A DNA stretch of 45,185 bases from Moraxella catarrhalis. Its GTDB lineage: Bacteria; Pseudomonadota; Gammaproteobacteria; Pseudomonadales; Moraxellaceae. The notes under the pieces are model-generated. The model saw only the letters and a list, made by a program, of their open reading frames with translations, was not told the origin of the DNA and made no database searches. Of this stretch, positions 37,968 through 45,167 are shown one piece after another. The translations under genes and the position numbers were made by a program. Position 1 is the first letter of the stretch. Each line of letters begins with the position of its first letter. The stretch spans positions 1 to 45,185 of the forward strand of contig NZ_LXHE01000023.1 of assembly GCF_001656295.1 (NCBI RefSeq), read 5' to 3'.

Positions 37968-38597
37968 TTAGTCTTTTGGACTATGTCGAAAATCTAGCGT
38001 CATGTGCCGGATGGTGTAATCAAGACCGGAAGAAGGATGGGTATGTGTACTATAGAATGCAAGGCTGTTATTTGCGCAAGGACTGTTGGGCTTGATTATT
38101 GGAAAGCAGGAATCCTGCAATGACTTGGACCATTTATCCAGTATCTGCTTTTGGTTAAGATTTGTGCTGTCAATATAAATCAAAAGCCCACCTGCATTTT
38201 GACCTTCCAGTCCAGTAGAATAGCGATAAGCAAGCTGATTTAAGCCTTTAGTGGTATAAGTAGGTCCGCTATAAATTTTTCCTTCACTAATCCATTGATA
38301 ACTCATATATGGTAAAGTGACGACAATATCAGCGTGACCATTGATAGAAGTGTCATGCCCGGCTTGCCAACCACGAGCGGTCAAAATGACGCAAATAATT
38401 ACATTAATCAGGTTTTCGCCCTGAGTAGGGTTATTTTTAATCCCTTGAGAGCAAATATTTTTATATTTTGCAAGCTCTTTGATGGCAAAATCTAGGTCGC
38501 AATACAAGGCATCCAAAAATTCTTGATAGCTTTTTGGATTGGGTGTTGTGGACAATTGACGTATCTTATTATTGGATAGTTGCGAATTATTTAGCAT
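37968..38597 (-). CDS. Putative PD-(D/E)XK-type nuclease, third gene of a three-gene cassette
   Basis: About 209 residues from ATG 38597 (216 from ATG 38618). The middle contains a restriction-endonuclease-like core: Glu in QGENLINVIICVIL (about 68), then GHADIVV with the metal-binding Asp, and ISEGKIYSG as the E-x-K pair on the next strand. A helix with Gln/Tyr (KGLNQLAYRYSTG) and a following strand GGLLIYIDS are in the expected order for the fold. The His-rich end (YSTHTHPSSGLDYTIRHM) is unusual. It overlaps the preceding gene by 11 bp, so translation is coupled. A DNA- or RNA-cleaving effector of a defence system is a reasonable inference, not shown. Confidence 0.6.
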   Translation of the reverse strand: MLNNSQLSNNKIRQLSTTPNPKSYQEFLDALYCDLDFAIKELAKYKNICSQGIKNNPTQGENLINVIICVILTARGWQAGHDTSINGHADIVVTLPYMSYQWISEGKIYSGPTYTTKGLNQLAYRYSTGLEGQNAGGLLIYIDSTNLNQKQILDKWSKSLQDSCFPIIKPNSPCANNSLAFYSTHTHPSSGLDYTIRHMTLDFRHSPKD

Positions 38598-39006
38598 TAA
38601 ATATTTCCAATAATTCATCTGAGGGTGAAAAAAAAGTTAGTACCTGCTCTCCAAACTCCTGTTCAGTTAAGCTCTGCCCAGTAAAAGGATTGAAGAAATC
38701 GCTAGTTTTCATTGCCTCTATGATCTCTTCTTTATTTGGTACAATTTTAAAACCACCTCTTGGGTGCCAGGCTTCAAAGTTCTGAGTTAGAATATTACAT
38801 GGATGCCTGGTTAACAAAAATACCGCTTGATAAAAGCTATCGTCATCAACTCTCGGACTAATGCGATATAAATCCATAAAGCTCAAGTGAGAGAAAGTTT
38901 TTGGGGATTTTGACACATGGTTGATAATCGCAAGACAAACGCTCGCTACATCTTGAGGGATGTGGCGAGCGTCTAGCTCATTTTTTGCGTTATCAACAAT
39001 ATTCAT
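38587..39006 (-). CDS. Hypothetical small protein, middle gene of the three-gene cassette (possible winged helix)
   Basis: A 139-residue protein I do not recognise. The first 80 residues look like helices in a winged-helix order (DVASVCLAIINHVSKS, FSHLSFMDLYRIS, DDDSFYQAVFLLTRH), followed by a beta-type wing (NFEAWHPRGGFKIV). The C-terminus is acidic (TGQSLTEQEFGEQVLTFFSPSDELLEIFNAK). It begins two bases after the upstream stop and overlaps the nuclease-like gene, so the three proteins are likely made in fixed ratio and may form a complex. A DNA-binding or adaptor role is inferred. Confidence 0.55.
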   Translation of the reverse strand: MNIVDNAKNELDARHIPQDVASVCLAIINHVSKSPKTFSHLSFMDLYRISPRVDDDSFYQAVFLLTRHPCNILTQNFEAWHPRGGFKIVPNKEEIIEAMKTSDFFNPFTGQSLTEQEFGEQVLTFFSPSDELLEIFNAK

Positions 39007-39008
39007 AA

Positions 39009-40040
39009 TTAAGCAGTCAAGCGATTAATTGCAAAGTTCAAATCAGACAAACTCCTACTGCCATAAATAAAAGCACCATAGACTTGTGAAGCATTGACTG
39101 TATGCAGAGCTCGATAACTGCTCTTGATGGCGATATCCATGTCTCTATTATCCATGCGATAGAATCTTGTGTTTATTTTATAAGGAGTGATATCATTATT
39201 CAACAATTGCCCGTTGTATTTTTGTCCACGAACTGCTTTTACGCCACCATTATGGTAAGGAGCTTGGCGTAAATCTGTTGCATTTCCTTTTAGTACTTCA
39301 TGATGAGCCGTACCTGCTGTTGTGATAAATGAAATCTCAGTAACGCCATTATCGCTATTCTGTGGCAAGTCGTAAAATGCTCTAATTTTTGGGAACAAAT
39401 CCACTCGCTTATCCAACTGAATGTCAATTTCCTTGTTTAAAAAATTAAAAAAGTTATTTTCGGCAATATTTAGCTCATTGACACCAAGTACATCCGCCAA
39501 ATCAATTCCAACCACAATCCACTTATTATCAATCATGATAAAATCATGGCAATTTAGCGGAATTTTTTCAATAGCATATATTTCTTGATAATTGCCATCA
39601 ACTTCCTTTAAATCATTCAGACTAAGTTGAACCTTAACATTAATCTCTCGGCAAACAAAAAAATGATAGAAATCACATAATTCCTCAAGCTTCTGTTTTT
39701 TGTATGGTTGATAACTTCCACAATTTTGACCATCAAAATATGCATCAAGCTTAGTTTTTATCTCATCTTCTTTTTCAAAAATAAAAATTAACTTATCATC
39801 AAAGAAAATATGTGCGTTTATTATGTTAGACAAATTTTGATGTAATGTCGTTAATTTAACACTGGCGTACTCGCCACCCAATTTATTTTTAAGATGAATA
39901 AATGTTCTGCCATTTAACGAATTTTTGACAGATTTAAAAACTGATTGTATTTCAGAAAAGGAAATACGACGCTGCTCAGCCACATCTACTAAATCAGCGA
40001 TTTTCTCTCTAATTACATTTAAGTCCATATCGTTCACCAT
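39009..40040 (-). CDS. Hypothetical protein, first and largest gene of the three-gene cassette
   Basis: A 343-residue soluble protein without recognised family. There is no Walker A motif, signal or membrane helix. The N-terminus is helical (IREKIADLVDVAEQRRISFSEIQSVFKSVKN), the central part is mixed (a HIFFDDKLIFIFEKEDEI strand pair, NVKVQLSLNDLKEV), and the C-terminal 110 residues are polar with ITTAGTAHHEVLKGNATDL, YHNGGVKAVRGQKYNG and a last FIYGSRSLSDLN. ATG 40040 or 40028 could start it; neither has a strong ribosome-binding site. A/T-rich compared with core genes. It leads a tightly spaced operon (2-bp gap to the next gene). Confidence 0.55.
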   Translation of the reverse strand: MVNDMDLNVIREKIADLVDVAEQRRISFSEIQSVFKSVKNSLNGRTFIHLKNKLGGEYASVKLTTLHQNLSNIINAHIFFDDKLIFIFEKEDEIKTKLDAYFDGQNCGSYQPYKKQKLEELCDFYHFFVCREINVKVQLSLNDLKEVDGNYQEIYAIEKIPLNCHDFIMIDNKWIVVGIDLADVLGVNELNIAENNFFNFLNKEIDIQLDKRVDLFPKIRAFYDLPQNSDNGVTEISFITTAGTAHHEVLKGNATDLRQAPYHNGGVKAVRGQKYNGQLLNNDITPYKINTRFYRMDNRDMDIAIKSSYRALHTVNASQVYGAFIYGSRSLSDLNFAINRLTA

Positions 40041-40290
40041 TGCTTTTTTTCATTGATTTAAGCATCCATACACCAATTATGTGTATATTCACAAAACCAC
40101 AACAACCATGTTTTTTACCAGCTTGATATACCACCAAACATTCGAAGACTCTAATATCTTACCTAAACATCAGATGATTAGGTATAATTTTGCAAAATTG
40201 TTACATAAATGTTTATATATTTTAAAACAACAGACGGTAATGTGCAAGTATTACAAAATATTTGTAAGCATTCTAACCGCTCTCAATAAA
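40041..40290. other. Intergenic region upstream of the three-gene cassette
   Basis: A/T-rich. It contains a palindrome TTACAAA-ATA-TTTGTAA at 40251-40267, a possible operator, and a plus-strand TATAAT at about 40182. An open frame at 40081-40323 (plus) has no ribosome-binding site and overlaps the tpsB terminator, so I do not call it. Confidence 0.45.
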
Positions 40291-40353
40291 AAAACCACCA
40301 GCCAAGCCAATTTGCTCAACTGATGGCTTACGCAGGATTTATTTGTTGCTGGT
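40284..40353 (-). terminator. Probable terminator of tpsB
   Basis: Two nested stems (ACCAGC/GCTGGT and AAGCCA/TGGCTT) followed on the minus strand by a seven-T run. Confidence 0.55.
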
Positions 40354-40370
40354 TTAAAAAAACCGTTTGG

Positions 40371-42329
40371 TTAAAACTCCACCCCCAAACTCATCCCACC
40401 GACCCAATCTTTATCACCAAAATACTTAGGCTGTCTGATGGGATGTCCTGCAAAGAAGTCGTAGTTTAGGCGTAGTGGCTTGATTTGCCCTTTGATGCCG
40501 ATTGCCCCACCGATGAGGGTGTGTCCAAGTAGCAGCTTGTCTTGTTCTTTGTTTTGCATGGCGATACTGCCAGCATCTAGAGCCAGATATAGGCTGTGAT
40601 TGGATTGTCTGATGGGAAAGCTGACATCTTGGCGAAGGGTTGCTCCGATGTCGCCTGACAGTGTCCGCTCACCATCAAAGCCACGCACGCTGTATCGTCC
40701 GCCAATACTCATTCGCTCACTGGGTACTAGGGCTTCTTGGGCATATTGGGCTTTTAGGTTTGCCTGATAACCTGCTTGGTAGTTATCACCCATTCTAATG
40801 GGCGTGGCGAAGTTTAGATTAAGCTTATAAATCGGTGTGCGCGCCGTGCCTTCGTTAAACAGACTCTCAGGTGGTGTTAGGGCATTAAATGCCCCTGTAC
40901 CTCGTTGTATGCTGACATCTGTATTTAGCTGACTTTGTCCTAGGCGTGCCTCATGGCGAATACCTGCCGTCCAGCCTGAGATTTTGCGGCGCTGTACATC
41001 AATTTGGGTATCGTCAATATAGCTCTTTTGTGATTTGGTGAAACCACCTGCATTGAGCCATGTTTTGCTCTTGGCATCTCGATGCACCAAGTGACTGGCA
41101 TTTAGACTGATGTTATCAGAATCACCACTGTATATATAATCTTGATTCACCCCTGCCACGGTTTGATGATAGGTGTATTGACTGGCATTGGCATTAAAGA
41201 CGGTGTTGTTAATGGGTAGGACATAGCCTATGCCATAGTTTTTACTGCCGCCTTTATCAGTCTTATTGGTATATTCGTCTTTATTGATGCGATTACCCAG
41301 ATCACGACTGTACGTCAGATAGAGTAAGTCATTATGCCAAGTGGGGTTGTCAAAGCTTAAGGTAACACTGCCTTGATATTTACCTGTGGTTTTTGAGCCT
41401 GAGTCATCAAGGCTAAGACTGCCTCGCACTTTTCTGGATGTAGCGTATTTGATGAGTACATCACTTGCCCCCACCTTACCAGTCTCACTTGGCATGATGG
41501 CAAAATCAGCATCAGAGCTTGGCACGCGTTTTAGGTTTTCAAGGGCGGTTTCAAGCTGTCTGATGTTTAGTACATCACCCTCTTTAAAAGGCAAAGCAGT
41601 CTTAAAATTGGCAGGCAGTCCTGTGGGGTCTGTATAAACTGTATAAATAGGTTTGGGACTATTTGCCGTATCTGCCTTAATCTGTCCAATAACACCTGGC
41701 ACGACAGTCAAGACAAGCTGACCGTCAGATAAGTTTTGATCGCCGATAAGGACTCTGGTGGTGGCAAAGCCACGCTCGATGAGGCGGTTTTGTACATCAC
41801 GAGTTATGCGATGAATGTCATTGATGTTTAAGCATTGACCCAGTACACTACGCTTGCCATGTGTTAAGGGTGTAAGAGCAAAAGCAAATTGATTCAAATC
41901 CATGCTACCAGTAGCAGCATCACCCGTAGCATCGGCAGCACTAAGCGGTGCATAAGCGATTTGATTGATGGTAAAGCAAGGTGGGCTGTCTTGATTGTCA
42001 GTGTGAACAGAGTCCATCTTGGCGATAGGCTCAAAGGCAGGCACATCAACTTGTACGCTAGGGCTTATCATCAATGATTGATTAAGCACAGCCTGTCTTT
42101 GCTCATTAAGCAAGATTTGCTGATTGATAATCTGTTCAGAAGTATTGGCATAAGCTGAATAACACAAGGTCAAAGAGACAGCCAATGCCAATCGTGTTGG
42201 TAAGGATAATATATGGCAAGATGGGTGGTTGGTATAGGTCGTGGGTTTGGGTCTTTTGGGGTTGGTGGTTAATGGGTTTGGGATTTGGAGGTTTAGCAAA
42301 TCAAAATCAAACAATTCAATGGGTTGCAC
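40371..42329 (-). CDS. TpsB two-partner secretion outer-membrane transporter (ShlB/FhaC/CdiB type; mhaC/mchB-like)
   Basis: Exports TpsA/CdiA-type exoproteins across the outer membrane. A Sec signal is at about 46-61 (RLALAVSLTLCYSAYA). It is followed by a plug-like helix (EQIINQQILLNEQRQAVLNQ), POTRA domains (CFTINQIAYAPL..., then GQIKADTANSP...), and a 16-strand barrel with RYSVRGFDGERTLSGD, the VRGF motif of the L6 loop. The protein ends GMSLGVEF with the terminal Phe needed for barrel assembly. The open frame begins at GTG 42329, but the position equal to the ATG of the truncated second copy (42680) is ACG at 42240-42242. So the normal start seems mutated and translation would need GTG 42329 or another rare codon. 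Confidence 0.88.
   Translation of the reverse strand: MQPIELFDFDLLNLQIPNPLTTNPKRPKPTTYTNHPSCHILSLPTRLALAVSLTLCYSAYANTSEQIINQQILLNEQRQAVLNQSLMISPSVQVDVPAFEPIAKMDSVHTDNQDSPPCFTINQIAYAPLSAADATGDAATGSMDLNQFAFALTPLTHGKRSVLGQCLNINDIHRITRDVQNRLIERGFATTRVLIGDQNLSDGQLVLTVVPGVIGQIKADTANSPKPIYTVYTDPTGLPANFKTALPFKEGDVLNIRQLETALENLKRVPSSDADFAIMPSETGKVGASDVLIKYATSRKVRGSLSLDDSGSKTTGKYQGSVTLSFDNPTWHNDLLYLTYSRDLGNRINKDEYTNKTDKGGSKNYGIGYVLPINNTVFNANASQYTYHQTVAGVNQDYIYSGDSDNISLNASHLVHRDAKSKTWLNAGGFTKSQKSYIDDTQIDVQRRKISGWTAGIRHEARLGQSQLNTDVSIQRGTGAFNALTPPESLFNEGTARTPIYKLNLNFATPIRMGDNYQAGYQANLKAQYAQEALVPSERMSIGGRYSVRGFDGERTLSGDIGATLRQDVSFPIRQSNHSLYLALDAGSIAMQNKEQDKLLLGHTLIGGAIGIKGQIKPLRLNYDFFAGHPIRQPKYFGDKDWVGGMSLGVEF
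41944..42326 (-). repeat. Direct repeat, copy 1 (5' part of tpsB)
   Basis: About 383 bp that recurs at 42382-42767 with high identity and a few indels. It covers the leader, signal sequence and first POTRA part of tpsB. Confidence 0.85.
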
Positions 42330-42335
42330 TGTAAT

Positions 42336-42362
42336 GCTGGGCTATGCTATCGCTAACCCAGC
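42336..42362. repeat. Short hairpin between the two tpsB copies
   Basis: GCTGGG (42336-42341) pairs with CCCAGC (42357-42362). It is in the short spacer that separates the direct repeats. Confidence 0.5.
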
Positions 42363-42680
42363 CTACGGGCTAGCAGTATCCAGCGGTGCATAAGCGATTT
42401 GATTGATGGTAAAGCAAGGTAGGCTGTCTTGATTGTCAGTATGAGCAGAGTCTATCTTGGCAACAGGCTCAAAGGCAGGCACATCAACTTGTACGCTAGG
42501 GCTTGTCATCAATGATTGATTAAGCACCGCCTGTCTTTGCTCATTAAGCAAGATTTGCTGATGGGCAATCTGTTCAGAAGTATTGGCATAAGCTGAACAG
42601 CACAAGGTTAAAGAGATAGCCAGTGCCAATCGTTTTGGTATGGCTAATATACGGTAAAATGAGTGGTTGGTATGGGTCAT
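42363..42680 (-). pseudogene. Truncated second copy of the tpsB 5' end
   Basis: A 105-residue frame nearly identical to TpsB residues 30-132: signal (RLALAISLTLCCSAYA), plug helix and the CFTINQIAYAPL start of the POTRA region, ending at TAG 42363 after PLDTASP. It has a normal ATG (42678-42680) where the full-length gene has ACG. It cannot form a barrel. It is either a dead duplicate or a sequence reservoir for recombination. An exported short fragment is possible but without known use. Confidence 0.8.
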
Positions 42681-42767
42681 GGGTTTGGGGTTTTTTTGGG
42701 GTTGATGTTTAATGGGTTATGGGATTTGGAGGTTTAGCAAATCAAAATCAAACAATTCAATGGGTTA
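42382..42767 (-). repeat. Direct repeat, copy 2 (truncated tpsB leader and 5' end)
   Basis: Pairs with 41944-42326; the offset changes from 438 to 441 bp through small indels. Its upstream end overlaps the 3' end of the putative immunity gene (stop at 42757) by 11 bp. Confidence 0.85.
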
Positions 42768-43173
42768 CGCCATAAATGCTTAGGTTGTGCTGTTGGGAAA
42801 CTAAACCTACGAGCTCAGAGAATACTGAACAATCACTCTCAAAATCCATCCAGAGGCTATACAAAAGTATGATATGAGAAAGAACGATTAGAAAAACTAG
42901 AATTTTCTTATTATCCTTAATAATAAGACCAACTATGTTTCTATTAAGCAAATAAATAATGCATAAAAAGCATAAATTTAAAACGGCGAATAAACCAAAA
43001 ATAATTGTATAACCCATCAAGGAATCGTAAAATCTACCATATTTCAGTGCTCTAACACAAGCCATATATGGGGAAGATAAAAAACCTCCCAGCTGTACCA
43101 AAAACATTGGAGTGTATAAGCAGTTAAGGAGAAAAAAACTCCAACTTAAAAACCTTAAGCTCACATTACTCAT
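42757..43173 (-). CDS. Putative membrane immunity protein of the CdiA-like toxin
   Basis: A 138-residue protein with about three transmembrane helices (near 7-30, 52-76 and 90-108), low GC, and no family I recognise. The ATG at 43173 has a very strong AGGAGG eight bases upstream and overlaps the TAA of the toxin remnant (43166-43168), the typical toxin-immunity arrangement. A membrane location would suit a toxin that acts on lipids or in the envelope. The gene looks intact although its toxin is broken, as expected if it was kept for protection against siblings. Function is inferred from position. Confidence 0.65.
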   Translation of the reverse strand: MSNVSLRFLSWSFFLLNCLYTPMFLVQLGGFLSSPYMACVRALKYGRFYDSLMGYTIIFGLFAVLNLCFLCIIYLLNRNIVGLIIKDNKKILVFLIVLSHIILLYSLWMDFESDCSVFSELVGLVSQQHNLSIYGVTH

Positions 43174-44037
43174 ATTTTCTAATTCCTCCTTTCTTGTCAT
43201 AAAAGGAGTTTTTTCCGCTGCCAAGCTGTTTCAGATAATTTTTCAATCTATTGATTGACTCAGCTGTAACGGTTCTTGTGTGAGTCCGAGTAACATCTTT
43301 ACTGTCTGTCAATAGCAACACATAATCAGTCCCCCTAGGTACAGCAAAAGGAGATACTAAGTCAAAATTACTGTGTATCTGATAGGTAGTGGGTTGACTT
43401 GGTACAGAATAGTCCGTCGCTTCATCAGGAGATAAACTTAACACGGTTTCAACTTTATAACCCTTGTCTATTAAAGCTTTCGCCATGCCAGCTCCGTATG
43501 CGCCATGCCAGCTCCGTATGCACCACCTTCACTATGCGAGATAATTTTAAAGGTTTCGTTACGACTCATCAAAAGTGATTCATACTTATCGATATTATTA
43601 TAGACTTCTTGGTAACCTCGATTAAATCTATCAGTACCATCCTAATCTATGCCCATAAAACTAGAACCATCAATAAAACTATCCTTTTCTGCTTCTGAAT
43701 TTAAAAATTCTTTGGTTTTCGGGATAAAAGAAATTCCACCCATCCATTCCCAATAATTTTCTTTACCGGGGCCAGCAGGGGAGATACCTGCTCTGTGTAG
43801 TATAGCATTCCAATGTCCATTTACAAAAATATTGGCATTGTTTTCTATAGCTACCTTCCCAATCTCAGCCGCACTCACAGCATCAGCAGTGCTACCATCA
43901 GTCGCTGTATAAGCTGTTGTCACTGTGGCAAGGTTTAGAATGCTGACGATGGTGTCTTTTTGTTCTTGGTTAAGTTCGCTTAGGTCTTTGGTGCCATATA
44001 GGTAAGTTGCAGACTTTGCTCTTCTGGTCCATTGCCA
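43166..44037 (-). pseudogene. Broken FhaB/CdiA C-terminal region with a lipase-like toxin domain
   Basis: A 5'-truncated coding region. The first visible part, LNQEQKDTIVSILNLATV...DGSTADAVSAAEIGKVAIENN, is the pretoxin region of CdiA/FhaB-type proteins that ends at the VENN delimiter (here IENN, about 43807-43830). The following toxin carries IISHSEGGAYGAGMA, a serine-hydrolase elbow (S-x-S-x-G), then SLSPDEATDY, SNFDLVSP and RTHTRTV, which could supply Asp and His of an alpha/beta-hydrolase triad. Three lesions break it: TAG at 44038-44040, TAG at 43642-43644 between GID and DGTDRF, and a 20-bp tandem duplication at 43481-43520 that shifts the frame. An IS630 element starts 45 bp upstream. 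Confidence 0.75.
43481..43520. repeat. 20-bp perfect tandem duplication in the toxin remnant
   Basis: 43481-43500 and 43501-43520 are identical (CGCCATGCCAGCTCCGTATG). Removing one copy restores a single frame through EGGAYGAGMA-KALIDKGYK. Confidence 0.95.
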
Positions 44038-44145
44038 CTATTTCGTTTTATAAATTGCTATGTATTAGTCTAATTATAGCAAATAAGTAATCCGCCAAAT
44101 TAATGTTATGATATTATCAACTACCCATCATAACATTAAACACAA

Positions 44146-44571
44146 ATGAAAATCAGCACCATTGAACTAACAGACACTCAAAAACAAGCACTTGAGCAAG
44201 GCTACAAACTAGGCGAAACAGCAGTCTATCGACAACGATGTCATCTCATTCTACTCAAAAGCCAAGGCTACAAAGCTAAAGATATAGCAAACATACTAGA
44301 CACCAACATCCAAAGTGTCTATAACTGGATCAAACGCTACCGAGAGCATGGCATACAAGGACTACAAACCAAACTAGGACAAGGCAGAAAAGCCATACTC
44401 ACCCATGAGCATGAACAAATCGTCAAAGACTGTATTAGCCGAGAACACCAACGAGTTAAACTCATTATGAATGAACTCACTGAGCAAACAGGTAAACAAT
44501 TTAGCCAACGCACCCTTGAGCATTTTTTAAAAGTCTTGGCTACACCTACAAACGCATCCGAATGCGACTAA
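44146..44571 (+). CDS. IS630-family transposase, OrfA (N-terminal DNA-binding part)
   Basis: A 141-residue protein with a helix-turn-helix of IS630 type (RCHLILLKSQGYKAKDIANIL, NIQSVYNWIKRYREHGIQGL) and a second helical domain (EHEQIVKDCISREHQRVKLIMNELTEQTGKQFSQRTLEHFLKVL). It ends at TAA 44569-44571 in zero frame. By slipping back one base at T-TTT-TTA (44523-44529) the ribosome would join it to the catalytic part. Confidence 0.88.
   Translation: MKISTIELTDTQKQALEQGYKLGETAVYRQRCHLILLKSQGYKAKDIANILDTNIQSVYNWIKRYREHGIQGLQTKLGQGRKAILTHEHEQIVKDCISREHQRVKLIMNELTEQTGKQFSQRTLEHFLKVLATPTNASECD
44523..44529 (+). promoter_or_regulatory. Programmed -1 frameshift heptamer T TTT TTA
   Basis: In the OrfA frame the codons are CAT TTT TTA AAA; after a -1 slip the reading continues F-K-S-L-G-Y-T-Y-K-R-I-R-M-R-L-K, which is the normal IS630 junction sequence. 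The heptamer fits the X XXY YYZ rule. Confidence 0.8.
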
Positions 44572-45167
44572 AAGGGCAATGTCACCTAAAACTATACCAA
44601 CTTAAAAAACAGCAACTTGCCATACTTGAGAACTTAAGCCAAAACAACCACATCGACCTATACTACGGCGATGAAACCAAAATCAGTCAAACAGGCTATG
44701 TACCCTATGGTTGGCAACACAAGGATGAAAACATCAGCATTTCTGTGCAACGGGGTAAAGATATTAACTGTTTTGGTCTACTCTCAAGAACCATGCAGTT
44801 TCATTACCAACTAAGCGAAACGAATATGACGGCTAATGATATACTTACCTTTATTGATGAGATATCATTAAAAATTAACAAATACACGGTACTTGTATTA
44901 GATAATGCCAGAGTCCATACTGCCAAAGTGATTCAAAAGCGGTTAAAGATTTGGCAACAGCGTGGTTTGTTTATCTTTTATTTACCGCCTTACAGTCCAC
45001 AGCTTAATATTATTGAGCGTTTATGGAAAGAGGTAAAACAAGGCTGGCTTAGACCGTGTGATTATGTCGATTTCGATTCACTGCGTTACGGTGTAAATCG
45101 TGTTTTTGCTAATATCGGTTCAACGTTAAACTTGAACTTTAAACAGTTTATTAATGTAATTATTTAA
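44529..45167 (+). CDS. IS630-family transposase, OrfB (DDE catalytic part, made as a frameshift fusion)
   Basis: Catalytic domain reached from OrfA by -1 frameshift; its own first ATG is at 44562 and has no ribosome-binding site. It has the DDE triad in YYGDETKISQTGYVPYGW, VLVLDNARVHTA and LPPYSPQLNIIERLWKEVK. It stops at TAA 45165-45167, just inside the terminal repeat. It looks intact, so the element may be active. Confidence 0.88.
   Translation, partial: KSLGYTYKRIRMRLKGQCHLKLYQLKKQQLAILENLSQNNHIDLYYGDETKISQTGYVPYGWQHKDENISISVQRGKDINCFGLLSRTMQFHYQLSETNMTANDILTFIDEISLKINKYTVLVLDNARVHTAKVIQKRLKIWQQRGLFIFYLPPYSPQLNIIERLWKEVKQGWLRPCDYVDFDSLRYGVNRVFANIGSTLNLNFKQFINVII

Noticed and set aside
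40081-40323. An 80-codon plus-strand frame upstream of the three-gene cassette
   Set aside because: No ribosome-binding site, low-complexity A/T-rich composition, and its end overlaps the likely tpsB terminator.
44038-44082. Continuation of the CdiA-like frame to the IS630 left end
   Set aside because: A TAG at 44038-44040 and A/T-rich non-protein-like sequence follow, so the recognisable fragment ends at 44037.
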